From Arcicella sp038230735 (lineage in GTDB: Bacteria; Bacteroidota; Bacteroidia; Cytophagales; Spirosomataceae): 64,000 nucleotides of DNA. Of this stretch, positions 9,867-18,198 are shown piece after piece. Position 1 is the stretch's first letter, and every line of letters begins with the position of its first letter. A program made the translations under genes and the position numbers. The notes under the pieces were generated by a model. It was not told the DNA's origin. It made no database searches and saw nothing but the letters and a program-made list of their open reading frames with translations. The DNA lies in contig JBBRMR010000018.1 in NCBI GenBank assembly GCA_038230735.1, positions 1 to 64,000 of the forward strand. Reading direction: 5' to 3'.

Positions 9867-9901
9867 GCCTTATCAAACAAACGTAGGATAAGGCTTTTTT
9901 G
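9862..9901 (-). terminator. Rho-independent terminator after the STAS gene
   Basis: A perfect stem (AAGCCTTATC paired with GATAAGGCTT) surrounds a loop of about 10 nt and is flanked by A-run and T-run, so it could work in both directions. It lies 18 bp past the STAS stop codon on the minus strand and before the repeat leading to rnz. Confidence 0.85.
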
Positions 9902-9918
9902 TTTATTGCAAATTTACT

Positions 9919-10344
9919 TTAATAGTCCTCTTCCTTTTCTCCACCGCCATATTCGCCGTGGTCGTATTCATCGTCTTCGTCAGATTGAAAATCGTTTTCC
10001 AATTCATTCAAATAAACTGCATCAATGGCTTCTTGAACGGTATTCATTACCGTTAAATCCTCAATTTTAGCCGCATCTAATTGGTCAATGATAGACTCGT
10101 CTTTGGTAATTACGATAAATAACCCTAATTCATTCAAACAGATTTTGTTTGCTTTCCGAATTAATGAGATTCCGTGTCCATCCAACTCAGTAACATGACT
10201 GAATTCAACAATCATGTTACCGTAGCCTTCTCGAAATAATTTTCTGACAATTTCTTCAAAGTCGGTAACGTTTTCCTGTGTTAGAGAAGTTTCGTTGAGT
10301 TCAATTAGAGCGAACTGCTCATTCTTTTCTACCTTAAATTCCAT
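9919..10344 (-). CDS. STAS-domain protein (anti-anti-sigma-factor-like)
   Basis: A 141-residue protein whose first ~105 residues form a STAS domain: FALIELNETSLTQENV, a central IVEFSHVTELDGHGISLIRKANK, then an alternating beta/helix pattern. STAS proteins usually bind kinase or anti-sigma partners or act in NTP sensing. Here the usual phosphorylatable Ser after the D-G position is G-H-G, so switching by phosphorylation is uncertain. The C-terminal ~35 residues are highly acidic (SDEDDEYDHGEYGGGEKEEDY). It stands alone, with a terminator downstream and a heptamer repeat upstream. The partner is unknown. Confidence 0.75.
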   Translation of the reverse strand: MEFKVEKNEQFALIELNETSLTQENVTDFEEIVRKLFREGYGNMIVEFSHVTELDGHGISLIRKANKICLNELGLFIVITKDESIIDQLDAAKIEDLTVMNTVQEAIDAVYLNELENDFQSDEDDEYDHGEYGGGEKEEDY

Positions 10345-10363
10345 AAAATGTAGTTTTATTGTA

Positions 10364-10391
10364 GCTGTCGGCTTTCAGCAATCAGCTTTCA
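10364..10391. repeat. Four heptamer units of GCTTTCA class
   Basis: Four consecutive 7-nt words (GCTGTCG, GCTTTCA, GCAATCA, GCTTTCA) lie just upstream of the STAS gene start. Same period as the other intergenic repeats but a different word. Confidence 0.7.
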
Positions 10392-10428
10392 AAATTTTTG
10401 CCGAATGCTAAATTCTATTACCAACAGG

Positions 10429-11364
10429 CTATTTTAAATAATTATTAATATTGTTTTCTACTCGCTTTAAAATATCTTTTGAATAATCTTTTTCAAATTT
10501 CTTACCAGTTAGCTTTTCAAATAATTCAATGTAACGTTCTGAAATTTGATTAACCCATTCATCCGACATTTCAGGAACGATTTGCCCCTCTTGACCTTGA
10601 AATCCATTAGCAATTAACCATTCTCTAACAAATTCTTTTGATAACTGCTTTTGAGGTTCACCATTATTTTGCCTGTCGGCATAACCTTCTGAATAAAAAT
10701 ACCGAGAAGAATCAGGCGTATGGATTTCATCAATTAACGTAATCTGACCGTCTTTATTTCCAAATTCGTATTTAGTATCCACTAAAATCAAGCCTTGTTG
10801 AGCCGCCATTTCAGTACCTTTGGCGAACAAAGCAAAGGTATAATTTTCCAACTGAATGTAATCCACTTCCGTTACTAAGCCCTGTTCGAGAATCTCATCT
10901 CTTGAAATATCTTCATCGTGTCCTTCGTGGGCTTTGGTGGTTGGTGTAATAATTGGCGTTGGCAATTTATCATTTTCTTTCATACCTTCGGGCAAAAGTA
11001 CACCACACAAAACTCTCGATCCTGACTTGTATGTACGCCAAGCATGACCCGCTAAATACCCTCTAACGACCATTTCTACGGGATAGGTTTCGCATTTCAA
11101 ACCAACGCTAACATTGGGGTCAGGCGTTGCGATGAGCCAATTAGGTACAACATCACGAGTAGCTACCAAAAAGTGTGCGGCAATCTGATTTAGCACTTGA
11201 CCTTTGTAGGGAATTGCTCTGGGTAACACCACATCGAAGGCTGAAATACGGTCAGATGCAATCATAACCAACAAGTTTTCAAAGGAATAGACATCTCGAA
11301 CTTTACCTTTGTAGAATGCAGTTTGATTGGAAAAATTAAAATTTGTATTTAGTATTACGTTCAT
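10429..11364 (-). CDS. purC: Phosphoribosylaminoimidazole-succinocarboxamide synthase
   Basis: A 311-residue SAICAR synthetase, step 8 of de novo purine synthesis, which joins CAIR and aspartate using ATP. Visible signatures include FYKGKVRDVYSF at the N-terminus (phosphate-binding lysine/arginine loop), MIASDRISAFDVVLP, the VVRGYLAGHAW motif, HEGHDEDIS, and LVDTKYEFG followed by LIDEIHTPDSSRY. The length of about 310 fits the longer Bacteroidota/yeast-like form rather than the ~240-residue E. coli form. It appears monocistronic; an 8-nt-periodic sequence fills the gap to the thiolase gene. Confidence 0.96.
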   Translation of the reverse strand: MNVILNTNFNFSNQTAFYKGKVRDVYSFENLLVMIASDRISAFDVVLPRAIPYKGQVLNQIAAHFLVATRDVVPNWLIATPDPNVSVGLKCETYPVEMVVRGYLAGHAWRTYKSGSRVLCGVLLPEGMKENDKLPTPIITPTTKAHEGHDEDISRDEILEQGLVTEVDYIQLENYTFALFAKGTEMAAQQGLILVDTKYEFGNKDGQITLIDEIHTPDSSRYFYSEGYADRQNNGEPQKQLSKEFVREWLIANGFQGQEGQIVPEMSDEWVNQISERYIELFEKLTGKKFEKDYSKDILKRVENNINNYLK

Positions 11365-11385
11365 TTATTTGAGTTATTGAGGCAA

Positions 11386-11458
11386 TTGGCGAAGAGGCAA
11401 AAGGAAAACTTCAACGACTATCTTCTTTGCCTCTTTGTCTATGTACCTCTTTGCCTAT
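11386..11458. repeat. Octamer-periodic inverted repeat (CCTCTTTG class)
   Basis: Words of the CCTCTTTG / TCTATGTA kind recur every 8 nt at about 11421-11458. The opposite strand of the same words (GAGGCAA, AGAGGCA) occurs at 11388-11402, giving inverted arms. It fills the spacer between purC and the thiolase gene. Confidence 0.55.
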
Positions 11459-11460
11459 CT

Positions 11461-12660
11461 TTAAACTCCAATCCTCTCAATAATCATTGCCGAAGCACCA
11501 CCGCCACCGTTGCAAATACCAGCCGCACCATAACGACCTTTCGTATGTCTCAAAACAGAGATTAAAGTGGTAACAATTCTTGCTCCCGATGCTCCAAGGG
11601 GATGACCTAACGAAACTGCACCCCCAAAAATATTCATCTTTTTGTGTGGAATCTCTTGCATCTTTTCATACGCCAAAGGTACAACCGAGAAGGCTTCATT
11701 TATCTCAAAATAATCAATTTCTTCTTTAATCAAATTGGCTGCTTTGATGGCTTTTGGCACGGCAACCGCTGGAGCAGTTGTGAATAAAGCGGGTTCTTGT
11801 TCCGTATCCAGAAATGTAACGATACGAGCCAAAGGTAATAACCCCATTCTTTCAGCTTTCTTTCTTGACATCAAAACTAAGGCACAAGCCCCATCGTTTA
11901 ACGTTGAAGAATTGCCAGCCGTAACGGTTCCCCTTTTCTCAAAGGCAGCCTTTAATTCAGGTATTTTATCAAAATTAACCTTCTTGAATTCCTCATCTTC
12001 TGAGACAATGACAATACCTTTTTTAGTCTGGATTTCTATGGGTATAATTTCGTCCTTGAAATATCCTTTTTCAGTAGCCTCAGCCGCACGTTTGTAAGAA
12101 TCAATGGCGTAGGCATCTTGTGCTTCACGACTAAAACCGTACTTACGGGCAGTTTGGTCGGCATAATGCCCCATCGCAATTTTGTCGTAGGCATCCATCA
12201 AACCATCTTTTTCTAAACCATCAACCAACGTATTAGAACCAAATTTATATCCAAAACGAGCATTGGGAACATAAAATGGGGCATTCGACATACTTTCCAT
12301 ACCTCCTGCTACTGCTACTTCGGTCATGCCTAACATGATGCTTTGGGCAGCAAACATGATGGATTTCATACCCGATGCACACACTTTATTGACCGTTGTA
12401 CAACGAACGGAGACGGGCAAACCAGCACCCAAAGCCGCTTGACGGGCGGGTGCTTGTCCAACATTTGCCGAAAGCACATTTCCCATGATACATTCTTCGA
12501 CCAATTCGGGTTTGATACCCGCTTTTTCAATCGCTCCTTTAATGGCAATTGCTCCTAATTCTGTGGCAGAAAGGCTTGACAAAGCCCCTCCGAAACTTCC
12601 AATCGGCGTTCTAACCGCCGATACAATATACACTTCTTGCATATCCATAAATAAATTCAT
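11461..12660 (-). CDS. Acetyl-CoA C-acyltransferase (thiolase)
   Basis: A 399-residue thiolase catalysing reversible CoA-dependent acetyl/acyl transfer. The acylated nucleophile Cys94 is in NKVCASGMKS. Near the C-terminus the HPLGASGAR histidine motif and GICNGGGGASA (Cys383) complete the catalytic set, and NEAFSVV supplies the conserved Asn-Glu pair. Substrate chain length cannot be read from sequence, so it could serve acetoacetyl-CoA or beta-oxidation chemistry. The ATG at 12660 is only one option: in-frame ATGs at 12648 and 12642 begin closer to the family start (MQEVYIVSAVRTPIG). It starts 8 bp after the TPR gene ends. Confidence 0.93.
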   Translation of the reverse strand: MNLFMDMQEVYIVSAVRTPIGSFGGALSSLSATELGAIAIKGAIEKAGIKPELVEECIMGNVLSANVGQAPARQAALGAGLPVSVRCTTVNKVCASGMKSIMFAAQSIMLGMTEVAVAGGMESMSNAPFYVPNARFGYKFGSNTLVDGLEKDGLMDAYDKIAMGHYADQTARKYGFSREAQDAYAIDSYKRAAEATEKGYFKDEIIPIEIQTKKGIVIVSEDEEFKKVNFDKIPELKAAFEKRGTVTAGNSSTLNDGACALVLMSRKKAERMGLLPLARIVTFLDTEQEPALFTTAPAVAVPKAIKAANLIKEEIDYFEINEAFSVVPLAYEKMQEIPHKKMNIFGGAVSLGHPLGASGARIVTTLISVLRHTKGRYGAAGICNGGGGASAMIIERIGV

Positions 12661-12668
12661 ACTGGCAA

Positions 12669-13361
12669 TTACCAGTTTTGCGTGATTCTTGAGTCTGTAC
12701 TTTTTAGTAAATTTTGTCTTTGTTGTATATATTGAATTTCACTATTTTTCATACCATCAAGGATTATTTTTGCCTTTTCAGGGGTTAATCCGTAATTTTT
12801 GAGCGTTTTCAAAAGTTCTTTTTGCGAATCATTTTTAGCAACCTCCGCTTGTTGATTTTTGGGTGGCGATGGTGGCGATAATAGTTGATTATTCTTAGGT
12901 TGTGGAACGCTATTACTTGTGCTTAGAGTGGGATGGTATTTGCGTTTAAGCAATTCATAATTAAAACGAGCTAAATCATTATCAGGTTTCAGGATTAATG
13001 CTACTTTGAATAATGTCAATGCTTGAACTGTGTCTTTCTCAGCACAAAAAATTATCCCCAATTGAGAATATGTTGTAGAAGCAAAAGAAGGTTCTTTTAT
13101 ACTGATTAATTGAGCATATTTTCTGCGTGCTTGAATAGTATCATTATTCTCAAAAAGTGCATGAGCATAATTTAGAGTAACTTCGGGAGGTGTGAAAAAT
13201 GATGTGGAAGAAAGAAGCTGATATTCAGAAGATGCTTCTTTAAAATCACCGTATTTATAGGCAATCTGAGCATTTCTAATGGCTTCATTACGAATATTTA
13301 CTTTCGCAAAAGAACTATTATCAATGACCCATAAAAATATATAAAAAATGAGCGAGTTCAA
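12669..13361 (-). CDS. TPR-repeat protein, BatC/BatE-like partner of BatB
   Basis: About 230 residues. A hydrophobic N-terminus (SLIFYIFLWVIDNSSFA) resembles an export signal, followed by at least two TPR-like helix pairs (residues ~25-130: AQIAYKYGDFKEASSEYQLL, YAHALFENNDTIQARRKYAQL). A Pro/Asn/Gln-rich linker leads to a C-terminal helical segment. It lies downstream of a VWA-domain gene, the usual Bacteroidota Bat arrangement implicated in envelope or stress-tolerance functions. The start is uncertain: TTG at 13361 fits the hydrophobic segment best. The exact Bat subtype is inferred from context only. Confidence 0.65.
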   Translation of the reverse strand: MNSLIFYIFLWVIDNSSFAKVNIRNEAIRNAQIAYKYGDFKEASSEYQLLSSTSFFTPPEVTLNYAHALFENNDTIQARRKYAQLISIKEPSFASTTYSQLGIIFCAEKDTVQALTLFKVALILKPDNDLARFNYELLKRKYHPTLSTSNSVPQPKNNQLLSPPSPPKNQQAEVAKNDSQKELLKTLKNYGLTPEKAKIILDGMKNSEIQYIQQRQNLLKSTDSRITQNW

Positions 13362-13551
13362 ATGATGGATTTGGTAATTTAAAACCGATAACGTTGAAAT
13401 TGGAAATATTACCAGTTTTAATCAAGTTTATTATCAAAAAAATTAGAATATATTTAGCCTTTTCGTTGCTAAAATACGAAAAGAAAACTGATAACCCATT
13501 GGGCTATACTTTTAAAAACGAGATGTAGAAAGGAAATATTTGGGAGAAAGT

Positions 13552-14511
13552 TTATAATTGAAACGTTCTAACGGTAAAGAATACGTCAATTGCCAACAAA
13601 AATAATGCAATGATTAGAAAATAAAAATATTTATTTGCAATAACATCAACTTGGCGTTGATTAATAAGGGTACTCCTCAATTGTTCTACTTCCGTTATGA
13701 GGTCATTAAAACTGCCCGATATTGATTTGATTTCCAAGTATTTACCACCAGTTTCTTGACTCATTTTTTTCAGCAAATTAGCCTCTAACTTAGTTACAAT
13801 AATATTTCCATTATTATCTTTTTTAAAATTATTTTCCTCCCGCAAAGTAATCCCATTGGGTGTTCCGATACCCATGGCAAAGAAATTGATATTATTTTTT
13901 TTAATATTACTAATTAAGTTTTTGTCATAATTACCAAAATTCTCCCCATCGCTAATCAACACAATCACTTTTGACTGTGCTTTTGACTTAGTCTTTTGTA
14001 ATTTATTTAAAGCTAATTCTAAGGCTGGATTAAAGTTTGTTCCTCCCTCTGGCATCAAATTGGTAGAAATTTTAGGGATAAATAAACTAATGGCATTCCT
14101 GTCGTAAGTGAGCGGAGAGAGCATGAAAGCATCCTCTGAAAAAACGATGATTCCCACCCTATCTTTGTTAAAATGGTTAATAAAACGATTTATTTCAAAC
14201 TTAGATTTTTCAATTCTACTGGGCTGAATGTCAGTGGCATCCATAGATTTTGAGACATCAATCAATAGAAAAACATCTTTGCCTTCGGCTCGAACCGAAC
14301 CTTTTGAATCCCCAAAAGAAGGATTCAATAATGCTAATACAATTAAGCCAAAATATAGAGTACGTAACATAAATTTCAGGATACTTGAACGGGCAGAGGT
14401 TTTTAAACTTCGTGCAATCCAGAATATACGGCCTAAATACATCAAGTATAACAGGAAGAATATCGTCAAAAACCACTGTTCAACTTTATCTAATTCTGAG
14501 GTTAAATTCAT
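13552..14511 (-). CDS. VWA-domain inner-membrane protein, BatB-like
   Basis: A 319-residue protein with one or two N-terminal transmembrane helices (residues ~12-33 and ~49-66), a von Willebrand A domain with the MIDAS motif DVSKSMD (Asp85, Ser87, Ser89), GGTNFNPAL and VLISDGENFG, and a C-terminal transmembrane helix (~295-313). The topology matches BatA/BatB proteins, which are thought to form a metal-dependent periplasmic complex with TPR partners. No moxR or batA homologue is next to it, so this is a reduced locus. The start codon follows directly on a heptamer repeat arm (14517-14549). Confidence 0.8.
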   Translation of the reverse strand: MNLTSELDKVEQWFLTIFFLLYLMYLGRIFWIARSLKTSARSSILKFMLRTLYFGLIVLALLNPSFGDSKGSVRAEGKDVFLLIDVSKSMDATDIQPSRIEKSKFEINRFINHFNKDRVGIIVFSEDAFMLSPLTYDRNAISLFIPKISTNLMPEGGTNFNPALELALNKLQKTKSKAQSKVIVLISDGENFGNYDKNLISNIKKNNINFFAMGIGTPNGITLREENNFKKDNNGNIIVTKLEANLLKKMSQETGGKYLEIKSISGSFNDLITEVEQLRSTLINQRQVDVIANKYFYFLIIALFLLAIDVFFTVRTFQL

Positions 14512-14516
14512 TTGTT

Positions 14517-14549
14517 TCGATGCTTGATGTTTGGTATTCGATGTTCGGG
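14517..14549. repeat. Heptamer-periodic repeat (TTCGATG class) at the batB-like start
   Basis: Consecutive 7-nt words TTCGATG, CTTGATG, TTTGGTA, TTCGATG and a partial TTCGG end 5 bp before the start codon of the VWA gene (minus strand). Confidence 0.8.
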
Positions 14550-14585
14550 GATTGAAAATCGTAAAATACCATCTTGCGAAAATAA

Positions 14586-14682
14586 CAAAAATTGACCACA
14601 GATATAACCAATAGTATTGATTTGCACTAATTATTAATAAAAATCTGTGTGAATCAGCACAATCTGCGTCATCAGCGGTCTA
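14586..14682. repeat. ATCTGCGTC-class periodic repeat
   Basis: ATCTGTGTGA, ATCAGCACA, ATCTGCGTC and ATCAGCGGT follow one another at 9-10-nt spacing (14642-14682). A shorter, oppositely oriented ACCACAGAT lies near 14595. Copies of this class also occur at 23.8-23.9 and 34.0 kb. It lies between divergent genes, 33 bp before the pseudouridine synthase start. Confidence 0.65.
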
Positions 14683-14715
14683 ATTAATTATCTTTGTAAT
14701 CGAATTAAGAAAATC

Positions 14716-15633
14716 ATGAAAGAATTTATCAAAAAAGATACGACCCGCAATCCAAGCGGAGCAAAACCATCTAACAATCAGTTTGAAGTTACAGAAGAAG
14801 TGGAATTGTTAACTTTTTTATTGGCTAAAATGCCTAATAAAAGCCGTCATAACGTAAAAGCATTATTGAGAGACAAGCAAGTTTTGGTGAATAGAAAAGC
14901 CGTTACGCAGTTTAATCAAGTTCTAAAACCGAAGCAAACCGTTGAAATTAAAGACTCAAAAGCTCCCCAAGAGCAAAAATATAAGGGCTTGAAAATCGTT
15001 TTTGAAGATGAACATTTAATCGTTATTGAAAAAGATGAAGGTACGCTTTCCATTGCTACCGATAAGCAAAAATTGCACAATGCGTATAGTATTTTAAGTG
15101 ACCACATCAAAAAAGAAGACCCCCGAAATCGTATTTTTGTCATTCACCGTCTCGACCGTGAAACTTCTGGGTTGATGATGTTTGCCAAAAGTGAAAGAGT
15201 TCAAAAACTAATGCAGGAGTCTTGGAACGCAACCATTCAAGAACGTACTTATTTGGCAGTAACAGAAGGCTTTGTAAAACAGATGGAAGGTACAGTTGAA
15301 TCTTATTTAGTTGAAAACAAAGCACTTACCGTATATTCCGTTAGTAATCCCACTTTGGGAAAACACGCTATTACGCATTATGAAACAATGAAACACTCGG
15401 AGGCTAATTCATTGCTGAAAGTCAATTTAGAGACGGGTAGAAAGAATCAAATCAGGGTACACATGAAAGATATTGGTTTCCCGATTGTGGGTGATGAAAA
15501 ATATGGTTCTAAAACTGACCCGATGAATCGCTTGGGTCTTCATGCTTGGGTATTGGCTTTCGTTCATCCGATTACACAAGAAGAGATGTATTTTGAAACG
15601 CCCATTCCAAGGAAATTTTTGTGGTTATTTTAA
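14716..15633 (+). CDS. RluA-family pseudouridine synthase
   Basis: This 305-residue enzyme isomerises uridine to pseudouridine in rRNA or tRNA. An N-terminal S4-type RNA-binding segment (about residues 30-78: HNVKALLRDKQVLVNRKAVT) precedes the catalytic domain. The catalytic motif HRLDRETSG is at residues 144-152, with Asp147 the expected nucleophile. GRKNQIRVH and the late IVGDEKYG motif are also present. Family RluA/RluC/RluD is clear, but the target uridine is not identifiable. It stands alone, divergent from the bat-like genes and convergent with the ABC ATPase gene. Confidence 0.92.
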   Translation: MKEFIKKDTTRNPSGAKPSNNQFEVTEEVELLTFLLAKMPNKSRHNVKALLRDKQVLVNRKAVTQFNQVLKPKQTVEIKDSKAPQEQKYKGLKIVFEDEHLIVIEKDEGTLSIATDKQKLHNAYSILSDHIKKEDPRNRIFVIHRLDRETSGLMMFAKSERVQKLMQESWNATIQERTYLAVTEGFVKQMEGTVESYLVENKALTVYSVSNPTLGKHAITHYETMKHSEANSLLKVNLETGRKNQIRVHMKDIGFPIVGDEKYGSKTDPMNRLGLHAWVLAFVHPITQEEMYFETPIPRKFLWLF

Positions 15634-15645
15634 GCATGGTTGAAC

Positions 15646-15677
15646 ACTTCCCAAAAGTTTTTTCACTTTCGGGAAGT
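15646..15677. terminator. Hairpin between convergent genes, possible terminator
   Basis: ACTTCCC pairs with GGGAAGT and the inner AAAGT with ACTTT around a T-rich loop. There is no clear trailing T-run, so termination is only a possibility. It lies between the pseudouridine synthase and ABC ATPase stop codons. Confidence 0.4.
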
Positions 15678-15690
15678 TAAATGACAATTT

Positions 15691-16896
15691 TTACAAACTA
15701 AACACATTTCTCGGATTCAGTCCTTCCTCTTTTCGATGTGACACGTAAATAATTGTTGTATCGCTTTCTGAGGCTATTTTATTGATTAATGCCACACTCA
15801 AAGACGTATTATGCTCATCCAATCCTGCGAGAGCTTCGTCCAGAACCAATAGTGGCGGATGTTTTACCATCGCCCTAACAATCAAAGCCATTCTTTGCTG
15901 ACCTGCCGACAGTAAACAGAATAATTTTGAAGATAATTTATTCATTCCAACTAATTCCAACCACAAATTTGCCGTTTTTATCTGCAAATCCGAAGGCTGA
16001 ATATATAGCCCGATGGAATCATGAAAACCAGAGATAATCATTTGCAATAAAGTATGTCTTGAACTAAATAAATCGGTCATGCTGGGTGTGATGTAACCAA
16101 TTTTATCTTTTATTTCCCAAACGCTTTCGCCACTGCCTTTTTTTCTGCCAAAGAGCGTTAAATCTTGCCCGTAACCTTTAGGATTATCGCCCGTTATCAT
16201 TGATAAAATGGTGGTTTTCCCTGAGCCATTAAGTCCAACTAAATGCCAGAATTCACCTTTTTTGATAGTCCAAGAAAGATTTTCAAAAATTATTTTTTCG
16301 TTATACGTTACCCTTACATTTTTCATCCTAACCAACTCCTCTCCTTCAAATTTGATGGCTTGAATTGGTGGAGGAATTTTATCAGAAAAATGATGTTCAA
16401 TGACTTTAAAATTATCTATAAAATGCTGTTTATCAATGTAATTCAAAATTTTACCATCATTATCAATAGCATAAAAATCTGTCATAAAAGGCAATAAATC
16501 ACGCTCACGATGGAGGATTTGAAGCATGGAAATAGTTGTAGAATTTACCTCTAAAACTTCCTTTAAATACCATTGTGCTTGTAAATCCAAATTATCAAAA
16601 GGGTTATCCAGAACGATAAACTTAGGCCTTTGAGCAATCACAAAATCTAAAAGCGTCTTCATTCTCTCCCCACTACTCATTAACCTCAAACTTCGGTCAA
16701 GGTGCTTTGTAACCTCCGTAAATCCATGACGGTCTTCATCATCCAAAATTACTTGAATGGCAGATGCGGAATATAAAACGCCTTCAAATTCATTAAAAAC
16801 AGCCAATGCTCCAATGGATTTTTGGGATAAAATTTGTTGAATAAAAGCGGTTTTATTGGCTTGGTTGGAGAGGTGGATTGCGTGGTGATGGGGCAT
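15691..16896 (-). CDS. Tandem ABC ATPase, ModF/PhrA-like, with degenerate first domain
   Basis: 401 residues with two fused ABC-type ATPase halves and no membrane segments. The second half is canonical: Walker A GLNGSGKTT (221-229), signature LLSAGQQRM (~330), Walker B LLVLDEALAGLD. The first half is degenerate: its N-terminal SNQANKTAF (~10-18) replaces the P-loop glycines, the signature is MSSGE (73-77) and Walker B reads IVLDNP with Asn98 in place of the catalytic Glu. The arrangement resembles E. coli ModF, whose exact role is unclear. No transporter permease is nearby. The first domain probably binds but does not hydrolyse ATP. Confidence 0.8.
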   Translation of the reverse strand: MPHHHAIHLSNQANKTAFIQQILSQKSIGALAVFNEFEGVLYSASAIQVILDDEDRHGFTEVTKHLDRSLRLMSSGERMKTLLDFVIAQRPKFIVLDNPFDNLDLQAQWYLKEVLEVNSTTISMLQILHRERDLLPFMTDFYAIDNDGKILNYIDKQHFIDNFKVIEHHFSDKIPPPIQAIKFEGEELVRMKNVRVTYNEKIIFENLSWTIKKGEFWHLVGLNGSGKTTILSMITGDNPKGYGQDLTLFGRKKGSGESVWEIKDKIGYITPSMTDLFSSRHTLLQMIISGFHDSIGLYIQPSDLQIKTANLWLELVGMNKLSSKLFCLLSAGQQRMALIVRAMVKHPPLLVLDEALAGLDEHNTSLSVALINKIASESDTTIIYVSHRKEEGLNPRNVFSL

Positions 16897-16908
16897 TTTT
16901 GGAGTGAA

Positions 16909-17409
16909 TTATTTTTTCATCATATCAGGAGAGCCTGCTAATGGTTTCAGCATACTCCACGAAGAACATTTCATAGTTGAATCATAATTTACTAATGACC
17001 AATGACCAAATTTACGCATTCGTTTAGTAAAAAAATTGGATAAATTAACTTTCTCTAAAACTTTTGCTCTTGAATCCCATTCACTTTCTGGATTCATTTT
17101 TTTTGCAACAATATTGAGGTCAAATATAAAAGAAGCCAAAAGGCTTCTTTTGAAATTATTTAATGGGAAATATAAAGTATAACTATTATCAGTATGTGGT
17201 ACTGAACTATATAAAACAAGCATTTTTTTAATTCTATTATTTTTTAAAAATTCAGTCATAAAGTTACAAATAGGGGTAGCATCAATTGTTCCACAACAAG
17301 GATCATTAAAGTGAATATTGATTGGATACTTTGATGGAACTCTTACATTTTTTGCTGTTCTACACGATTGTAAAATTAGGAATAGTACAATAATCAGTGA
17401 TTTAGGCAT
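16909..17409 (-). CDS. Hypothetical lipoprotein
   Basis: 166 residues. The N-terminus MPKSLIIVLFLILQSC is a lipoprotein signal with Cys16 as acylation site. The mature part has a cysteine-containing segment (FNDPCCGTIDATPICNF) and no family I recognise. It lies 12 bp upstream of the tandem ABC ATPase gene and 26 bp downstream of an Uma2 gene, all on the minus strand, so transcription may be shared. Function unknown. Confidence 0.7.
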   Translation of the reverse strand: MPKSLIIVLFLILQSCRTAKNVRVPSKYPINIHFNDPCCGTIDATPICNFMTEFLKNNRIKKMLVLYSSVPHTDNSYTLYFPLNNFKRSLLASFIFDLNIVAKKMNPESEWDSRAKVLEKVNLSNFFTKRMRKFGHWSLVNYDSTMKCSSWSMLKPLAGSPDMMKK

Positions 17410-17435
17410 ATTATTATTTTCGATTTAATTACTCT

Positions 17436-18059
17436 TTACTTCTTCAAATCTACATTATGATAAATCCATTCCATAGAAAGCGATATTTCAACTGATTGTA
17501 ATTCAATACTTTGCGAAATATCGGTAATAATAGTTTCCTGCCAACGTCCTGGGCTTTCACGATACCATACTTCCGCATAATATTCATCTTGACGAATTAA
17601 AATGTATTCTTTGAACGATTCGAGGGTTTTATACTTGTCGAACTTTCCATTACGGTCGTATCGTGAAGTGCTTTTTGATAAAACTTCTACAACAATCATT
17701 GGGTTTATTAATAACAAACTATTATCATCCCAATATTGCGGTTCTTTACAGACTGCCAAAGCATCCGCATAAACACCATCCCCAAGGCTTGGAAAATAGA
17801 TTTTTTGGTCGGAAGAAAAGACTACATACTTTTCTTCTAATTTTCTAAAACTGAGAGACATTTCAGTCATGATATTGGCTGAAATAATGTTATGAGGACC
17901 TTTGGCGTAGGGCATTGGAATAAATTGACCGTCTATGAAGTCGTGTTTTTGTTTGGTTTTGGCTTCTTTTTCTACATATTGTTCAAGCGTATATCTACGC
18001 ACAGGACGGCTCAATTTCAGAGGAGGCTCATAATTATATATAGGAGTCTTGACAGTCAT
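17436..18059 (-). CDS. Uma2-family putative endonuclease (intact)
   Basis: 207 residues of the Uma2/DUF820 family, a PD-(D/E)XK-like fold widespread in cyanobacteria and Bacteroidota, mostly uncharacterised. Family features: YTLEQYVEKEAKTKQKHDFIDGQFIPMP at the N-terminus, GDGVYADALAVCKEPQYWD containing the active-site Asp, and MIVVEVLSKSTSRYDRNGKFDKYKTLESFKEYILI with the E-V-L-S-x-S-T motif. Unlike the copy at 8.2-8.8 kb, this one is uninterrupted. The physiological role is unknown; it may be mobile or defence-linked. Confidence 0.82.
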   Translation of the reverse strand: MTVKTPIYNYEPPLKLSRPVRRYTLEQYVEKEAKTKQKHDFIDGQFIPMPYAKGPHNIISANIMTEMSLSFRKLEEKYVVFSSDQKIYFPSLGDGVYADALAVCKEPQYWDDNSLLLINPMIVVEVLSKSTSRYDRNGKFDKYKTLESFKEYILIRQDEYYAEVWYRESPGRWQETIITDISQSIELQSVEISLSMEWIYHNVDLKK

Positions 18060-18135
18060 AATTTATTTTTTTTTACAAATATAAATTAATTGTTGAGGTT
18101 TGAGATGTTGAACTGATTATTTTTCTATTCTAACA

Positions 18136-18175
18136 AAAAAACTCCCTCCCAGCAAAAAGCCAAGAGGGAGTTTTT
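18136..18175 (-). terminator. Rho-independent terminator of groEL
   Basis: AAAAACTCCCTC pairs with GAGGGAGTTTTT around a 16-nt loop, with a T-run on the minus strand. It sits 23 bp beyond the groEL stop codon. Confidence 0.9.
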
Positions 18176-18198
18176 CAATATCAATCCGAAACAGAATC

